Positions 7,284 through 16,143 of a stretch of 29,945 nucleotides of DNA are shown one piece after another. Positions within the stretch are counted from its first letter, which is position 1; each line of letters opens with the position of its first letter. The notes under the pieces were generated by a model. That model was not told where the DNA came from. It was given only the letters and a program-made list of their open reading frames with translations, and did not search any database. The stretch is from positions 1 through 29,945 of the forward strand of contig JBNLCM010000123.1 of the NCBI GenBank assembly GCA_050303815.1, written 5' to 3'. The stretch is from Cognatazoarcus sp050303815 (GTDB lineage Bacteria > Pseudomonadota > Gammaproteobacteria > Burkholderiales > Rhodocyclaceae). The position numbers and the translations under genes are program-made.

Positions 7284-8306
7284 ATGACGACCAATCGATC
7301 CGGCCGCCAGCCGGTCCGAAAGAGCCCCCCCCGGCCCGCGGAGAAATTCCAGGACGACGAAACGCCCCAGGTCTACGACAAGAAGTCCGGCCCGGCGCAA
7401 AAGGCCGCCGCAGCGGCCGAGATCCTCCAGATCAGTCACTCGCCGATGGCCGCGAAAGTGGCCGAGGCACCCCATGGCAGCTGGGAGGATAGCGGCCGCG
7501 CGCCCCTCCCGGAGGGCTACCCGTATGCCGAGCGGATGCGGCGAAGCGAGTACGAAGCGCGCAAGGCCGAACTCCAGATTGAACTCCTGAAAGTTCAGAG
7601 CTGGGTCAAGCAGACCGGGCAGCGCATTGTCCTGCTCTTCGAAGGCCGCGACGCCGCGGGCAAGGGCGGCACCATCAAGCGCTACATGGAGCACCTCAAT
7701 CCGCGTGGCGCCCGCGTGGTCGCCCTTGAGAAGCCCTCCGACGTCGAGCGGGGACAATGGTACTTCCAGCGCTACATTGCACAACTGCCGACAGCGGGGG
7801 AGATCGTCTTCTTCGACCGGTCCTGGTACAACCGGGCCGGCGTCGAGCGCGTCATGGGATTCTGCTCGCCGAACGAATACCTGGAATTCATGCGCCAGAC
7901 GCCGCAGATGGAGCGCATGCTCGTCAATAGCGGCATTCTGCTGTTCAAGTTCTGGTTTTCGGTCAGCCGCGAGGAGCAGCTGCGTCGCTTCATCTCTCGG
8001 CGGGACGATCCCCTCAAGCACTGGAAACTGTCGCCGATCGACATCCAGTCTCTCGACCGCTGGGAGGACTACACGGAAGCCAAGAAGGCGATGTTCTTCC
8101 ATACCGACACGGCCGACGCGCCATGGACGGTCATCAAGTCCGACGACAAGAAGCGCGCCCGATTGAACTGTATGCATCACTTCCTGTCGAAGCTCGAGTA
8201 CCCGGACAAGGACCCTCTTGTAGCCTGCCCCCCGGATCCCCTGCTGGTGGGCAATGCATCCCAGGTACTGGAAAAGGACGAGGTCACCCTCGAAAATTTC
8301 CAATGA
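7284..8306 (+). CDS. ppk2: Polyphosphate kinase 2 (PPK2)
   Basis: A 340-residue cytosolic PPK2, a P-loop enzyme that transfers phosphate between polyphosphate and nucleotides. Walker A is GRDAAGKGG (121-129) and the Walker B/lid start is FFDRSWYNRAGVERVMGF (176-193). The block KFWFSVSREEQLRRFISR with the later WKLSPIDIQSLDRWEDY is typical of single-domain PPK2. The first 70 residues are a charged, low-complexity extension that is longer than in minimal members. GGGAG sits just before the ATG. The class (NDP or NMP use) cannot be set by eye, though sequence and length look most like class I. It diverges from the crotonase gene. Confidence 0.93.
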   Translation: MTTNRSGRQPVRKSPPRPAEKFQDDETPQVYDKKSGPAQKAAAAAEILQISHSPMAAKVAEAPHGSWEDSGRAPLPEGYPYAERMRRSEYEARKAELQIELLKVQSWVKQTGQRIVLLFEGRDAAGKGGTIKRYMEHLNPRGARVVALEKPSDVERGQWYFQRYIAQLPTAGEIVFFDRSWYNRAGVERVMGFCSPNEYLEFMRQTPQMERMLVNSGILLFKFWFSVSREEQLRRFISRRDDPLKHWKLSPIDIQSLDRWEDYTEAKKAMFFHTDTADAPWTVIKSDDKKRARLNCMHHFLSKLEYPDKDPLVACPPDPLLVGNASQVLEKDEVTLENFQ

Positions 8307-8404
8307 CCCGCCGGCCGCGCCGGACCTGCAGGACCCCTGGTGCAGGAATGGCGCGGCTTGGCTTCCCAGCGGTGACGCAGGGCGCGACGCCGGTATTCGC
8401 GGGT

Positions 8405-9850
8405 TTACAGAATCGGTGCGAGCAGGTTGGCCGCGCGCGTGGCCAGGCGATGCATGAAGCTCCGCCGATTGACCGTTTCCAGTGACACTTCGCGGCTGTT
8501 GCGCATGTCCTCTGCCAGCATGGCCTCGACCGAGGCGACGAAGTCGGGCTCGTCGCTGAACGCGGCAATCTCGAAGTTGATCAGGATGGAGCGATGGTCG
8601 AGATTGACCGACCCGACACTGGCCAGCACATCGTCGATCAGGAAGGCCTTGGTGTGGATCATCCCCTTGCGATAGCGGAAGACCCGGCCGCCCGTCCGCA
8701 CGATGTCCGCCTGATACATCTGCGATGCCAGCCTCACGACCTTGTGATCGGCCCGGTGGGGCACGACGATCCGCACATCCACGCCCCGCAAGATCGCCAG
8801 CCGAAGTGACTGCAGCACCGGTTCGGTGGGCACGAAGTACGGGTTGGCGATCCAGATCCGATCCCGTGCGGCGTTGAAGGACGACAGAAGTGATACCGTG
8901 CACTCGGGCTGCTCGTCGGCAGGACCCGTCGCCCACAGCAGCACCCGCGCCGCGCCGGCCCGCTCGGGCAGGTCGAAGTCCATCCGGGGAAGCGAGCGCC
9001 GAGCCCAGTACCAGTCCTTGACAAAGGTCCCCGCGCCGATCATCGCGGCCGGCCCCTCGACCCGGACATGGGCATCGCGCCAGACACGGCGGGCATCGCC
9101 ACCGACGTAGTCATCCGACACATTGACCCCACCCAGGAACGCCACGCCCCCGTCTACCACCACGACCTTGCGGTGGTTCCGGAAGTTGATGCGAAAGCGG
9201 TTCCCTCGCCCGCGCGTCGTGTCGAACTGGCTGCACTCGATGCCGGCGTCGCGCATCCGGGCCAGGAAGCGACGCGGCAGGCTCGACCCGATCGGGTCGT
9301 ACATGAAACTGACCCGCACGCCGGCCCGGGCCCGCTCGATCATCGCGTCGGCGAATCGGGCACCGATCCCGCCGGCGTCGAAGATGTAATACTGGACGAG
9401 GATGTAGCGCCGGGCCGTGCCGATGGCCTCGAGAATCGCATCGAAGGTCGCTCCGCCACCGACCAGCAGGCGGATCTCGTTGCCACCGAGGAACCCCACA
9501 CCGGCCAACTGATGTGCCATCTCATGGAGGCCCCGAAGCGCCTCGCGGGGCTGCTCTTCACGCTCGGGCAGCCGCCAGAGGGGTTCGAGTTCAGCGCGCG
9601 CGCGCGCCGTGATCATCGCCCGGCGACTGGTGTAGCCCTCGAACCGCGTGCGACCGAAGACCCAGTAGAGCGGCAGGGCCACGATGGGCAAGGCCAGCAA
9701 GGCGATCACCCAGCCCATGGCCCCCTGCGAGGTACGCGTCACCATGATCGCCCGCACAGCGCTCATCAGCGCGAGGACGTAGACCGTTACGCTCGCGACG
9801 AGCAGCCAGTTGTCCTCGTCCGCAAGCCACTCGGGTAGCGACGCAATCAT
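8405..9850 (-). CDS. cls: Cardiolipin synthase (phospholipase D family)
   Basis: A 481-residue inner-membrane enzyme that makes cardiolipin from phosphatidylglycerol. Two N-terminal membrane segments (about 14-36 and 44-65, ending in YWVFGR) precede two phospholipase D HKD motifs: H226-K228-D233 in FRNHRKVVVVDGG and H399-K401-D406 in GMIHTKAFLIDD. Start 9850 gives a ClsA-type length and puts the first membrane segment at the N-terminus; the longer open frame upstream adds an Arg-rich stretch of no family resemblance. It is monocistronic. ClsA versus ClsB is decided for ClsA by the two membrane segments, but I keep the generic symbol. Confidence 0.93.
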   Translation of the reverse strand: MIASLPEWLADEDNWLLVASVTVYVLALMSAVRAIMVTRTSQGAMGWVIALLALPIVALPLYWVFGRTRFEGYTSRRAMITARARAELEPLWRLPEREEQPREALRGLHEMAHQLAGVGFLGGNEIRLLVGGGATFDAILEAIGTARRYILVQYYIFDAGGIGARFADAMIERARAGVRVSFMYDPIGSSLPRRFLARMRDAGIECSQFDTTRGRGNRFRINFRNHRKVVVVDGGVAFLGGVNVSDDYVGGDARRVWRDAHVRVEGPAAMIGAGTFVKDWYWARRSLPRMDFDLPERAGAARVLLWATGPADEQPECTVSLLSSFNAARDRIWIANPYFVPTEPVLQSLRLAILRGVDVRIVVPHRADHKVVRLASQMYQADIVRTGGRVFRYRKGMIHTKAFLIDDVLASVGSVNLDHRSILINFEIAAFSDEPDFVASVEAMLAEDMRNSREVSLETVNRRSFMHRLATRAANLLAPIL

Positions 9851-10069
9851 GCGCGCAAGTATGCACGCAAAGGGTGACCGACGGCTCAAGGCATCGCGGT
9901 GAAGCCGCGGCCGGCTGCCGGCGGACTCCGGGCCGTGATCGCCCCGGGGCTGAACCGCTCGCGCATGCCGGCTCCGGCCTGGCGACCCAGCCAATGGAGG
10001 AGCCCTGCGTACGCTGCTGCCCCCCTGCCGTCATGGCGGTCGAACACACCGCCGCCATCCGGCGAATGC

Positions 10070-12019
10070 TCAGATCTTGACGCGCGCGGGCAACCAGTGC
10101 GCGAGCACTTCGCGCATCTGGTCAAGGGTGAAGGGCTTCGCCAGGAAGTCATCCATCCCGGCCTCGAGGGCCGCCTCCCGGTCATGTTGCATGGCGCCCG
10201 CGGTCATCGCGACGATGGTCTGGTGGGTGTCGCCGGCCGCCTCGCCGGCCCGGATGGCTCGCGTCGCGGTGAATCCATCTACGTTCGGCATCTGGCAGTC
10301 CATCAGCACCAGATCGAACGTCCGCTCCGACAAGGCCTCGATCGCCTCAGCACCATCGCCGGCCATCTCGCAGGTACAGCCGAGTTCGGCCAGCATCGCC
10401 TCGGCGAGCGTCTGATTGACAGGGTGGTCCTCCACGACCAGGACATGGGCGCGAAACTCGCCGTCGGGCACGCCGGGCGCGGAAATCGATGCCTCTTGCG
10501 CCTCGCATGGCGCGGCCGGGAGGTCGAGTACGAACAGCGCCCCACCCTCCGGTCGATTCCGGGCGGTCAGCTCACCCCCCATGGCCTGGGCGAGGCGGCT
10601 CGAGATCGCGAGCCCGAGGCCCGTCCCGCCATGTTGGCGGGCAACCGAACTGTCTGCCTGCTCGAACGGCTGGAAGATTCTCGTGAGCGCCACCTCCGGT
10701 ATGCCCGGCCCGGTGTCGGCGACCTCGAAGACCAGATGCTTGCTTGCCGTCCCGCAGGCACGGACCGTCAGATCGATGGAGCCACTCTCGGTGAACTTGG
10801 TTGCATTGCCCAGCAGGTTCATCAGGATCTGGCGAAGGCGCCCCTCGTCGCCGAGGAACCACTCCGGAAGACCTTCCTCAACACGCGAGCGCAATCGCAG
10901 GCCCCGCTGCATGGCGCGCGACTCGACCAGGGCAATGCACTCGGACAAGAGCGCGCGCAGGCAGACCGCCCCGAAGCGGATCTCCATCCGCCCGGCTTCG
11001 AGTCTCGACAGATCGAGGACGTCGTTGATGATCGCCAGCAGGGCCTCCGAAGAGCTGCGGATCGTCATCAGGCCGCGCCTGGTGGAGTCATCCTGGCGGC
11101 TGCGCAACAGCACGTCTGCCGTCCCCAGGACACCGTGCATCGGTGTCCGTAACTCGTGGCTGACACTGGCCACGAAGGCCGACTTCGCCGCGTTGGCCGC
11201 CTCGGCCCGTTCCAGCGCGTCGCGCAGCGAGGCCTCTCGCTCGTGCGCCTCCTCGCGGTACTCGCTCAGTCGACCCGTCATGCTGTTGAAGGCCCTCTGC
11301 AGGCTGCCGATCTCGGCGTCGCCGTCCACCGCCACCTTGGTATCAAACCCCCCGCGACTGACCCGCTGCGATGCGTCCGCCAACACCGACAGCGGCGAGA
11401 CCACGCGCCGCTGCACCAGATAGGTCAATGTGACGACCATGGCGGTCAGCGCAAGCAGTCTCGCCACCGCGAGGATGTCGCCGATCAGCCGCCAACGGCT
11501 GACCTCCGACCCGATGCCCGCCTCCATCGCCTGTTCGAGGCGAGCGCTCATCTCTCGCAGCTGCGCGATGTCCTCTTCGTAGGCATAGACCGCCTCGGCT
11601 CGGGTGAAGGGCGCCGCGACCGCCCCCTCCGACAGTTCCTTGAGCGGCCCCAGCGCAACCTCCAGGCGCGTGAGCACGCGTTCCTGCAGTGTCCTCAATG
11701 GCAAGCGGAGACCCGTCCCGTCCTGTCGCTGCCGGTCCCGCTCGATCAGCAGACGGAGGCGCTCGCCGGCCGCTTCTGCGGCCTCGGCCGCCTCATCGGC
11801 GTAGGCCTCGCTGGCGGTCAGAAACGCCGACACGCCCTCACCCGCCGCCCGAACGAGGAATCCATCGAACTCGAGGTTCAGCGTGCTCTCCCGCCCCCAG
11901 TCGCGGGCCGTCTCCAACGCACCCTCGAGCTGGCGCCCGACCCAAAGGCCGCTGGCCTCCAGCACGAAGATGACGAAGGCAACACCAAAGGAAATCGCTG
12001 AGACACGGGAGCGAAGCAA
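10070..12019 (-). CDS. Membrane hybrid sensor histidine kinase/response regulator
   Basis: A 649-residue hybrid kinase. In order: TM1 about 8-28; a helical periplasmic domain 29-182 rich in Ala and Glu; TM2 about 183-203; HAMP about 205-258; HisKA with phospho-acceptor H288 (SHELRTP); ATPase with N405 (NLLGNATKF), DTGPGI 435-440 and GTGLGL 465-470; receiver with acidic E530/D531, phospho-acceptor D574, T606 and K628. There is no Hpt domain or output domain, so a separate phosphotransfer partner is expected and is not in the window. The start is TTG: AAGGAGGA lies about 10 bases upstream and no better start is in frame. It diverges from the Ser/Thr kinase operon across 226 bases. The signal is unknown. 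Confidence 0.9.
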   Translation of the reverse strand: MLRSRVSAISFGVAFVIFVLEASGLWVGRQLEGALETARDWGRESTLNLEFDGFLVRAAGEGVSAFLTASEAYADEAAEAAEAAGERLRLLIERDRQRQDGTGLRLPLRTLQERVLTRLEVALGPLKELSEGAVAAPFTRAEAVYAYEEDIAQLREMSARLEQAMEAGIGSEVSRWRLIGDILAVARLLALTAMVVTLTYLVQRRVVSPLSVLADASQRVSRGGFDTKVAVDGDAEIGSLQRAFNSMTGRLSEYREEAHEREASLRDALERAEAANAAKSAFVASVSHELRTPMHGVLGTADVLLRSRQDDSTRRGLMTIRSSSEALLAIINDVLDLSRLEAGRMEIRFGAVCLRALLSECIALVESRAMQRGLRLRSRVEEGLPEWFLGDEGRLRQILMNLLGNATKFTESGSIDLTVRACGTASKHLVFEVADTGPGIPEVALTRIFQPFEQADSSVARQHGGTGLGLAISSRLAQAMGGELTARNRPEGGALFVLDLPAAPCEAQEASISAPGVPDGEFRAHVLVVEDHPVNQTLAEAMLAELGCTCEMAGDGAEAIEALSERTFDLVLMDCQMPNVDGFTATRAIRAGEAAGDTHQTIVAMTAGAMQHDREAALEAGMDDFLAKPFTLDQMREVLAHWLPARVKI

Positions 12020-12245
12020 AATCGATGGTCCTCCTTGGGCCGGATGTTTGCGACAATACGCGACGTCTGTTGTACCGGAGCTGTCGTTGGCACCGACCTC
12101 CAGAACCCAATAACGGCACAGTCATGCGATACGTTAACGTAATTGCCGCCACCGGTCCTTCCGGATGGCTGCAAATCGGATCGCACCCGGGCCCGCCAGG
12201 GCTGGCGATCCGCCAATGCCGTGACATGCACCGAGGAAAACGCGA
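12020..12245. promoter_or_regulatory. Divergent control region between the two kinases, with a 12-bp palindrome
   Basis: This 226-base gap must carry promoters for both the hybrid histidine kinase (minus) and the Ser/Thr kinase operon (plus). It contains a perfect 12-bp palindrome TACGTTAACGTA at 12130-12141, about midway, which is a candidate operator. The minus-strand ribosome site AAGGAGGA is near 12029-12036, and the plus-strand GAGGA is near 12233-12237. I could not pick out convincing minus-35/minus-10 pairs by eye. Confidence 0.45.
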
Positions 12246-14231
12246 GTGAGCGACGAGAAAGAACGGAAGATTGATCCGTCGAGCGAAGAGACCATTGGGC
12301 CCGTCCAGATTGGCGGCCCGGAAACCACCTCCGACCCGTTCGATGTGGACGCGGACGACAACCGCACCCGCATCGCGGCCCCGGGGCAGGCCGCGGCAGC
12401 GCTGGCCGCACTGGCCGCGAGCGCAACGACCGATCATCCGGAGGACGACAACCGCACCCGCATCGCGCCGAAGCGCCACGCGGAGCCCACCAACGGATTC
12501 GCAACGATCCCCGGCGGCGGCACCCAGGCGCAGGATCGGTCCGAGGTGCGCCAGGTCGGCCGCTACCAGATCCTCGAACTGCTGGGCCGCGGCGGCATGG
12601 CGACCGTCTTCAAGGCGCACGACCCGGGCATCGATCGCACCATCGCCATCAAGTTCCTCCACGCCTCCCTGTGCGAGGACGAGGAGTACCGAAACCGCTT
12701 CCTGCGCGAAGCGCGCGCCGCGGGCATGCTGACGCACCCGAACATCGCCACCGTCTACGATGTGGGCGAGATCGAGGGGCGGCCGTATATCGCCATGGAG
12801 CTGCTCGATGGCGAACCCTTGAGCGAACTGATGAGCAAAGGGGCCAGCTTTTCGATCAAGCAGGTGCTGGAGATGGGCATCCAGCTCGCCCGGGCGCTCG
12901 ACTATGCGCACAGCAAGGGCGTCGTTCACCGCGACATCAAGCCGGCGAACATCATCGTCAGCAAGAACCGGAACTCCATCAAGGTGGCCGACTTCGGCAT
13001 CGCGCATCTCGAGTCGGCCTCGCGAACCCAGCACACCCGGATCGGGGATGTGATCGGCACGCCCCAGTACATGTCGCCGGAGCAGGCGATGGGCGAAAAG
13101 GTGGACGGCCGCTCCGATCTGTTCTCGGTCGGCATCGTGCTCTACCAGCTGATCACCGGCCAGAAGCCCTTCGAGGCCGACACCATCGTCGCGCTGATGA
13201 TGAAGATCGCAAAGGAGAGCCCCACCACCATCCAGAAGCTGCGGCCGGAGACGCCGGCCGCGCTGCGGCGGGTCATCGACCGCTGCCTGACCAAGCAGCC
13301 GGAGCGTCGCTACCAGACGGGCAAGGAACTGGCCGACGCGCTCGTCAAGCTCATCCGGACCCTCGAGGAGGAGCGCCCTGACCGTCCGCGCATCATCCCG
13401 CTGCGCGTCAAATGGACGCTCATGATGGCCTTCTTCGTCGCTGCCGTGATGGGTGTGACCGCCACCGTCGTGACCCAGCGCCAGCACGAGGCCCTGGTGG
13501 CCCAGGTCACCGACTATGGTGCCTCCCTGACGCGATTCATGGCCACGCAGAGCGCCGTCCCGGCCCTCTCGGAGGACTGGATATCGGTCGAGGTCTTCAT
13601 CCAGGAAGTCATGCGCACGCAGGATTTCAAGAGCCTGACGGTCGTCGACCGCGGCGGCATCGTCCGGGCAAGCAGCAATGCCAGCCTGCTGGATCAGCCC
13701 TATTCGCCGCCCAAGGGCGAGCTGATGACCAATCCCGGCGGCACGGTCGAGGTTCGTCGCATCGAGCTCGACGGTGAATCGGTGATCAACTTCAACGCGC
13801 CGATCACCTTCCAGACGAAGGAGATCGGCCGCATCGCCCTCGGACTTCCCGAAGCGCCCCTCACCCGCGTCTCGCGGCTGGCCATTGGCCTGATGGTGGC
13901 CCTGGTGCTGGCAACCATCGCCGCAGTGGCGGCTGGCACGTGGATGCTCGCCAATTGGTTCTCGCGGCCGATCCGCCTGCTCGAGGAATCGATGCGCGAG
14001 ATCGGTGCCGGTCGCCTGGATCACCGCATCGGAGAGCGCCGCAACGACGAATTCGGCCTGCTCTACCAGTCCTTCGATGACATGGCCGCCGGCCTCGAGG
14101 GACGCTGGGCCCGCGATCAGGGCGGCGCGCGGAACGTCACCGCCGTGGTCGCGCCGATCGGTGAGCCCCCCACCGAGATGGCCGATGACGGCCCCTCCCC
14201 CCATCCCCGCCCGAACCCGTCCGGGGTATGA
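12246..14231 (+). CDS. Transmembrane Ser/Thr protein kinase with sensor and C-terminal HAMP
   Basis: The 661-residue product starts with GTG 8 bases after GAGGA. Residues 1-104 are an acidic, low-complexity region with the motif DDNRTRIA twice (37-44 and 67-74). The kinase domain (about 107-375) is complete: glycine loop LGRGGMATV (113-121), K136, HRD 228-230, DFG 249-251, and SPE 277-279. Then come TM1 (about 391-411), an extracytoplasmic segment (412-545) with a Cache/PAS-like strand pattern (LTVVDRGGIVRAS), TM2 (546-568) and HAMP (about 569-622). A tail of about 40 residues follows, rich in Pro in its last part. There are no PASTA repeats. The stop overlaps the next start by 4 bases. The likely role is to couple an envelope signal to Ser/Thr phosphorylation; substrates are unknown. 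Confidence 0.92.
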   Translation: MSDEKERKIDPSSEETIGPVQIGGPETTSDPFDVDADDNRTRIAAPGQAAAALAALAASATTDHPEDDNRTRIAPKRHAEPTNGFATIPGGGTQAQDRSEVRQVGRYQILELLGRGGMATVFKAHDPGIDRTIAIKFLHASLCEDEEYRNRFLREARAAGMLTHPNIATVYDVGEIEGRPYIAMELLDGEPLSELMSKGASFSIKQVLEMGIQLARALDYAHSKGVVHRDIKPANIIVSKNRNSIKVADFGIAHLESASRTQHTRIGDVIGTPQYMSPEQAMGEKVDGRSDLFSVGIVLYQLITGQKPFEADTIVALMMKIAKESPTTIQKLRPETPAALRRVIDRCLTKQPERRYQTGKELADALVKLIRTLEEERPDRPRIIPLRVKWTLMMAFFVAAVMGVTATVVTQRQHEALVAQVTDYGASLTRFMATQSAVPALSEDWISVEVFIQEVMRTQDFKSLTVVDRGGIVRASSNASLLDQPYSPPKGELMTNPGGTVEVRRIELDGESVINFNAPITFQTKEIGRIALGLPEAPLTRVSRLAIGLMVALVLATIAAVAAGTWMLANWFSRPIRLLEESMREIGAGRLDHRIGERRNDEFGLLYQSFDDMAAGLEGRWARDQGGARNVTAVVAPIGEPPTEMADDGPSPHPRPNPSGV

Positions 14232-15280
14232 GCATGCGCTGGACCGGACCACGTGCCGCCCTGTTGGCGGCCATCATGACCGCCCTGCTGGCCGGCGGCT
14301 GCACGAGCCAGCCGAGCCGCCCCGGGACTTCCGCTGCCCCGGCATCAGCCCAACCGCTGGCAGAGGCGGATGGCGATGAGATCGCGAGCAACCGCCGATT
14401 CGTTCTCTACCGCGTCGCAGAGGGCGATACGCTCGCCTCGATCGCGGCGCGCATCCTGGGCGACGCCAGCCTCGCCTGGCGCATCGCCGACTACAATGAT
14501 GTCCGCGGAGCCAGGGCGGGCGAGATCCTGGCCGTACCCCGCGTCGACCTGAACCCGCTGGGCGTCACCGGCGACGGCTTCCAGACGGTGCCGATTCTCT
14601 GCTATCACCGCTTCGGACCGGGCAAGAGCAAGATGATCGTCTCGGAATCCCGATTTGCGGAGCAGATGGCCTGGCTCGCCAGGAACGACTACCGGGTGAT
14701 CCCGCTCTCGGACCTGGAGGCATTTCTCGCGGGCCGTCGGGCCCTGCCCGAACGTGCGGTCGTCATCACCATCGACGATGGCTACAAGACGGTCTACCAG
14801 CACGCCTATCCGATTCTGAAGCAATACGGCTTCCCGGCTACCGTTTTCCTCTACACGGATTTCGTCGGAGCCGGGGACGCGCTGACATGGGCCCAGATGA
14901 AGGAGATGACAGCCAGCGGGCTGGTGGACATCCAGGCCCACTCACGCACCCATTCGAACCTCATCGAGCGCAAGCGCGGCGAGGACGAAGCCGCCTACCG
15001 TGCCCGCGTGCGAGACGAGGTCGCTTCGCCGCGCTCGGTCATCGAGGCCAAGCTGCCCATCAAGGTGCGCCGCTACGCGTTCCCCTATGGCGACGCCAAC
15101 CAGCTGGTTCTCGACGAGCTGGACAGAAACCACTATGCCCTCGGGCTGACTGTCAACCCGGGCGGCAATGGCTTCTTCTCGGAGAAGCACATGCTGCACC
15201 GGACGATGATCTACGGTGACCACACGCTGGCGGCCTTCAAGGCACGCGTGGACACCCGGCGCCCGCTCGACAAGCCATGA
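14228..15280 (+). CDS. LysM and polysaccharide-deacetylase lipoprotein
   Basis: A 350-residue predicted lipoprotein: Arg-containing signal 1-20 and lipobox LAGGC with C25. A LysM-like glycan-binding domain (about 58-105: YRVAEGDTLASIAARILGD...ILAVP) is followed by a NodB-type deacetylase domain (about 120-335). Catalytic and metal residues are visible: D183/D184 in TIDDGY, H238 and H242 in HSRTH, and FPYGD at 285-289. The expected reaction is de-N-acetylation of peptidoglycan or another amino-sugar polymer at the envelope. The ATG overlaps the kinase stop (ATGA), so translation is coupled. A second ATG at 14234 is also possible. The substrate is not established. Confidence 0.9.
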   Translation: MSMRWTGPRAALLAAIMTALLAGGCTSQPSRPGTSAAPASAQPLAEADGDEIASNRRFVLYRVAEGDTLASIAARILGDASLAWRIADYNDVRGARAGEILAVPRVDLNPLGVTGDGFQTVPILCYHRFGPGKSKMIVSESRFAEQMAWLARNDYRVIPLSDLEAFLAGRRALPERAVVITIDDGYKTVYQHAYPILKQYGFPATVFLYTDFVGAGDALTWAQMKEMTASGLVDIQAHSRTHSNLIERKRGEDEAAYRARVRDEVASPRSVIEAKLPIKVRRYAFPYGDANQLVLDELDRNHYALGLTVNPGGNGFFSEKHMLHRTMIYGDHTLAAFKARVDTRRPLDKP

Positions 15281-16137
15281 CGAAGACACGACTTGTGACT
15301 CTGGCGATCGTGGGCTCGGTTGGCCTGTCCGCCTGCTCCGGCCTGCCACCGCAGGAATCCCAGACCGACGTCATCGCGCCCTCGCATCCCCCTCGTTCGG
15401 CCTTTGAGCGGGACAAGCTGGCCCAGGCGCAGGCCCTCGCCCGCAAGCGCCGGCATGGCGAGGCCGCCGAGGCATGGGAACTCCTGAACCTCTACCGACC
15501 CGACGAGCCGGCCTACGAGATCAGCCTGCGGCACGCCCGCCAGGCTGCCGACAGGGCAGCCTCGCAGCACCTGGGCAAGGCCCGCTCCGCCCTCGCCGCC
15601 GGCAATGAGCAACAAGCCGTCAGGCACTACCTGCTGGCGCTGGCCAACGACCCCCAGCGCACCGAAGCCGCAGACGAGTTGCGAGACATCGAACGCACGC
15701 GCAACCGACGCTATTTCCTCGGCAAGCCGACCCGGCTGACCATCGGGCGTGCCAACGATTACCTGACGACCGGGCCGGCAGCCAAGCCGGTCGACACCGC
15801 GCAGACCGGCTCGAAGCCAGAAACAAGAGCGGCACCTGCACAGGCCGGGCCGTCCGATCGGAGCGCGCTCGAACACGCGGCACTACTCGAGCGGGATGGC
15901 GAATTCACCGAGGCCCTGGCGATGCTTACCCGCTTCGTCAAGGCCAATCCGGACGACGACGAAGCCCGCGCCCAGATTGCCCGCACCTGGGAGGCCTTTG
16001 GCGACCGTGCCCTGAGCAGCGGGCGGCCGCGCGCGGCCCTGCGCGCGTTCGAGCGGGCACAGACCTACCACCCGGACGCCGCGTCGCGACTCGATCCGAA
16101 GATCGACCAGCTCAAGCGCTCGCTGGGTCAGTCCTGA
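15277..16137 (+). CDS. TPR-containing lipoprotein
   Basis: The 286-residue product has a signal peptide with lipobox LSAC (C20). The mature part is helical with tetratricopeptide-like repeats: residues about 46-75, 92-130 (GKARSALAAGNEQQAVRHYLLALANDP), and 196-275 (ALLERDGEFTEALAMLTRFVKANPD and following). A Pro/Ala/Thr-rich linker sits around 160-195. TPR lipoproteins usually act as scaffolds in envelope complexes. The ATG overlaps the deacetylase stop by 4 bases, making it the third gene of a coupled operon with the Ser/Thr kinase. No enzymatic motif is visible; the specific role is unknown. Confidence 0.82.
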   Translation: MTKTRLVTLAIVGSVGLSACSGLPPQESQTDVIAPSHPPRSAFERDKLAQAQALARKRRHGEAAEAWELLNLYRPDEPAYEISLRHARQAADRAASQHLGKARSALAAGNEQQAVRHYLLALANDPQRTEAADELRDIERTRNRRYFLGKPTRLTIGRANDYLTTGPAAKPVDTAQTGSKPETRAAPAQAGPSDRSALEHAALLERDGEFTEALAMLTRFVKANPDDDEARAQIARTWEAFGDRALSSGRPRAALRAFERAQTYHPDAASRLDPKIDQLKRSLGQS

Positions 16138-16143
16138 ACGCAA

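Noticed and set aside
8307..8404. Shared terminator between ppk2 and cls
   Set aside because: Only short imperfect GC-rich repeats are seen, with no T-tract in either direction.
7224..8936. 570-codon minus-strand frame across ppk2 and the cls 3' end
   Set aside because: It runs antisense to PPK2 and out of frame with Cls and shows no domain signature.
9851..10069. Possible small gene in the gap between cls and the hybrid kinase, such as a 28-codon frame starting at 9993
   Set aside because: It is short, overlaps the 3' end of the kinase gene, and has no recognisable product; GGAG before it is not enough.
9899..11152. 417-codon plus-strand frame opposite the hybrid kinase
   Set aside because: Antisense to the HisKA/ATPase/receiver domains; no motif or ribosome site.
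11838..14252. 804-codon open frame on the minus strand opposite the Ser/Thr kinase
   Set aside because: It is antisense to a clear kinase, has no family motif and is Gly/Arg/His/Asp-rich, as expected from GC-rich antisense frames.
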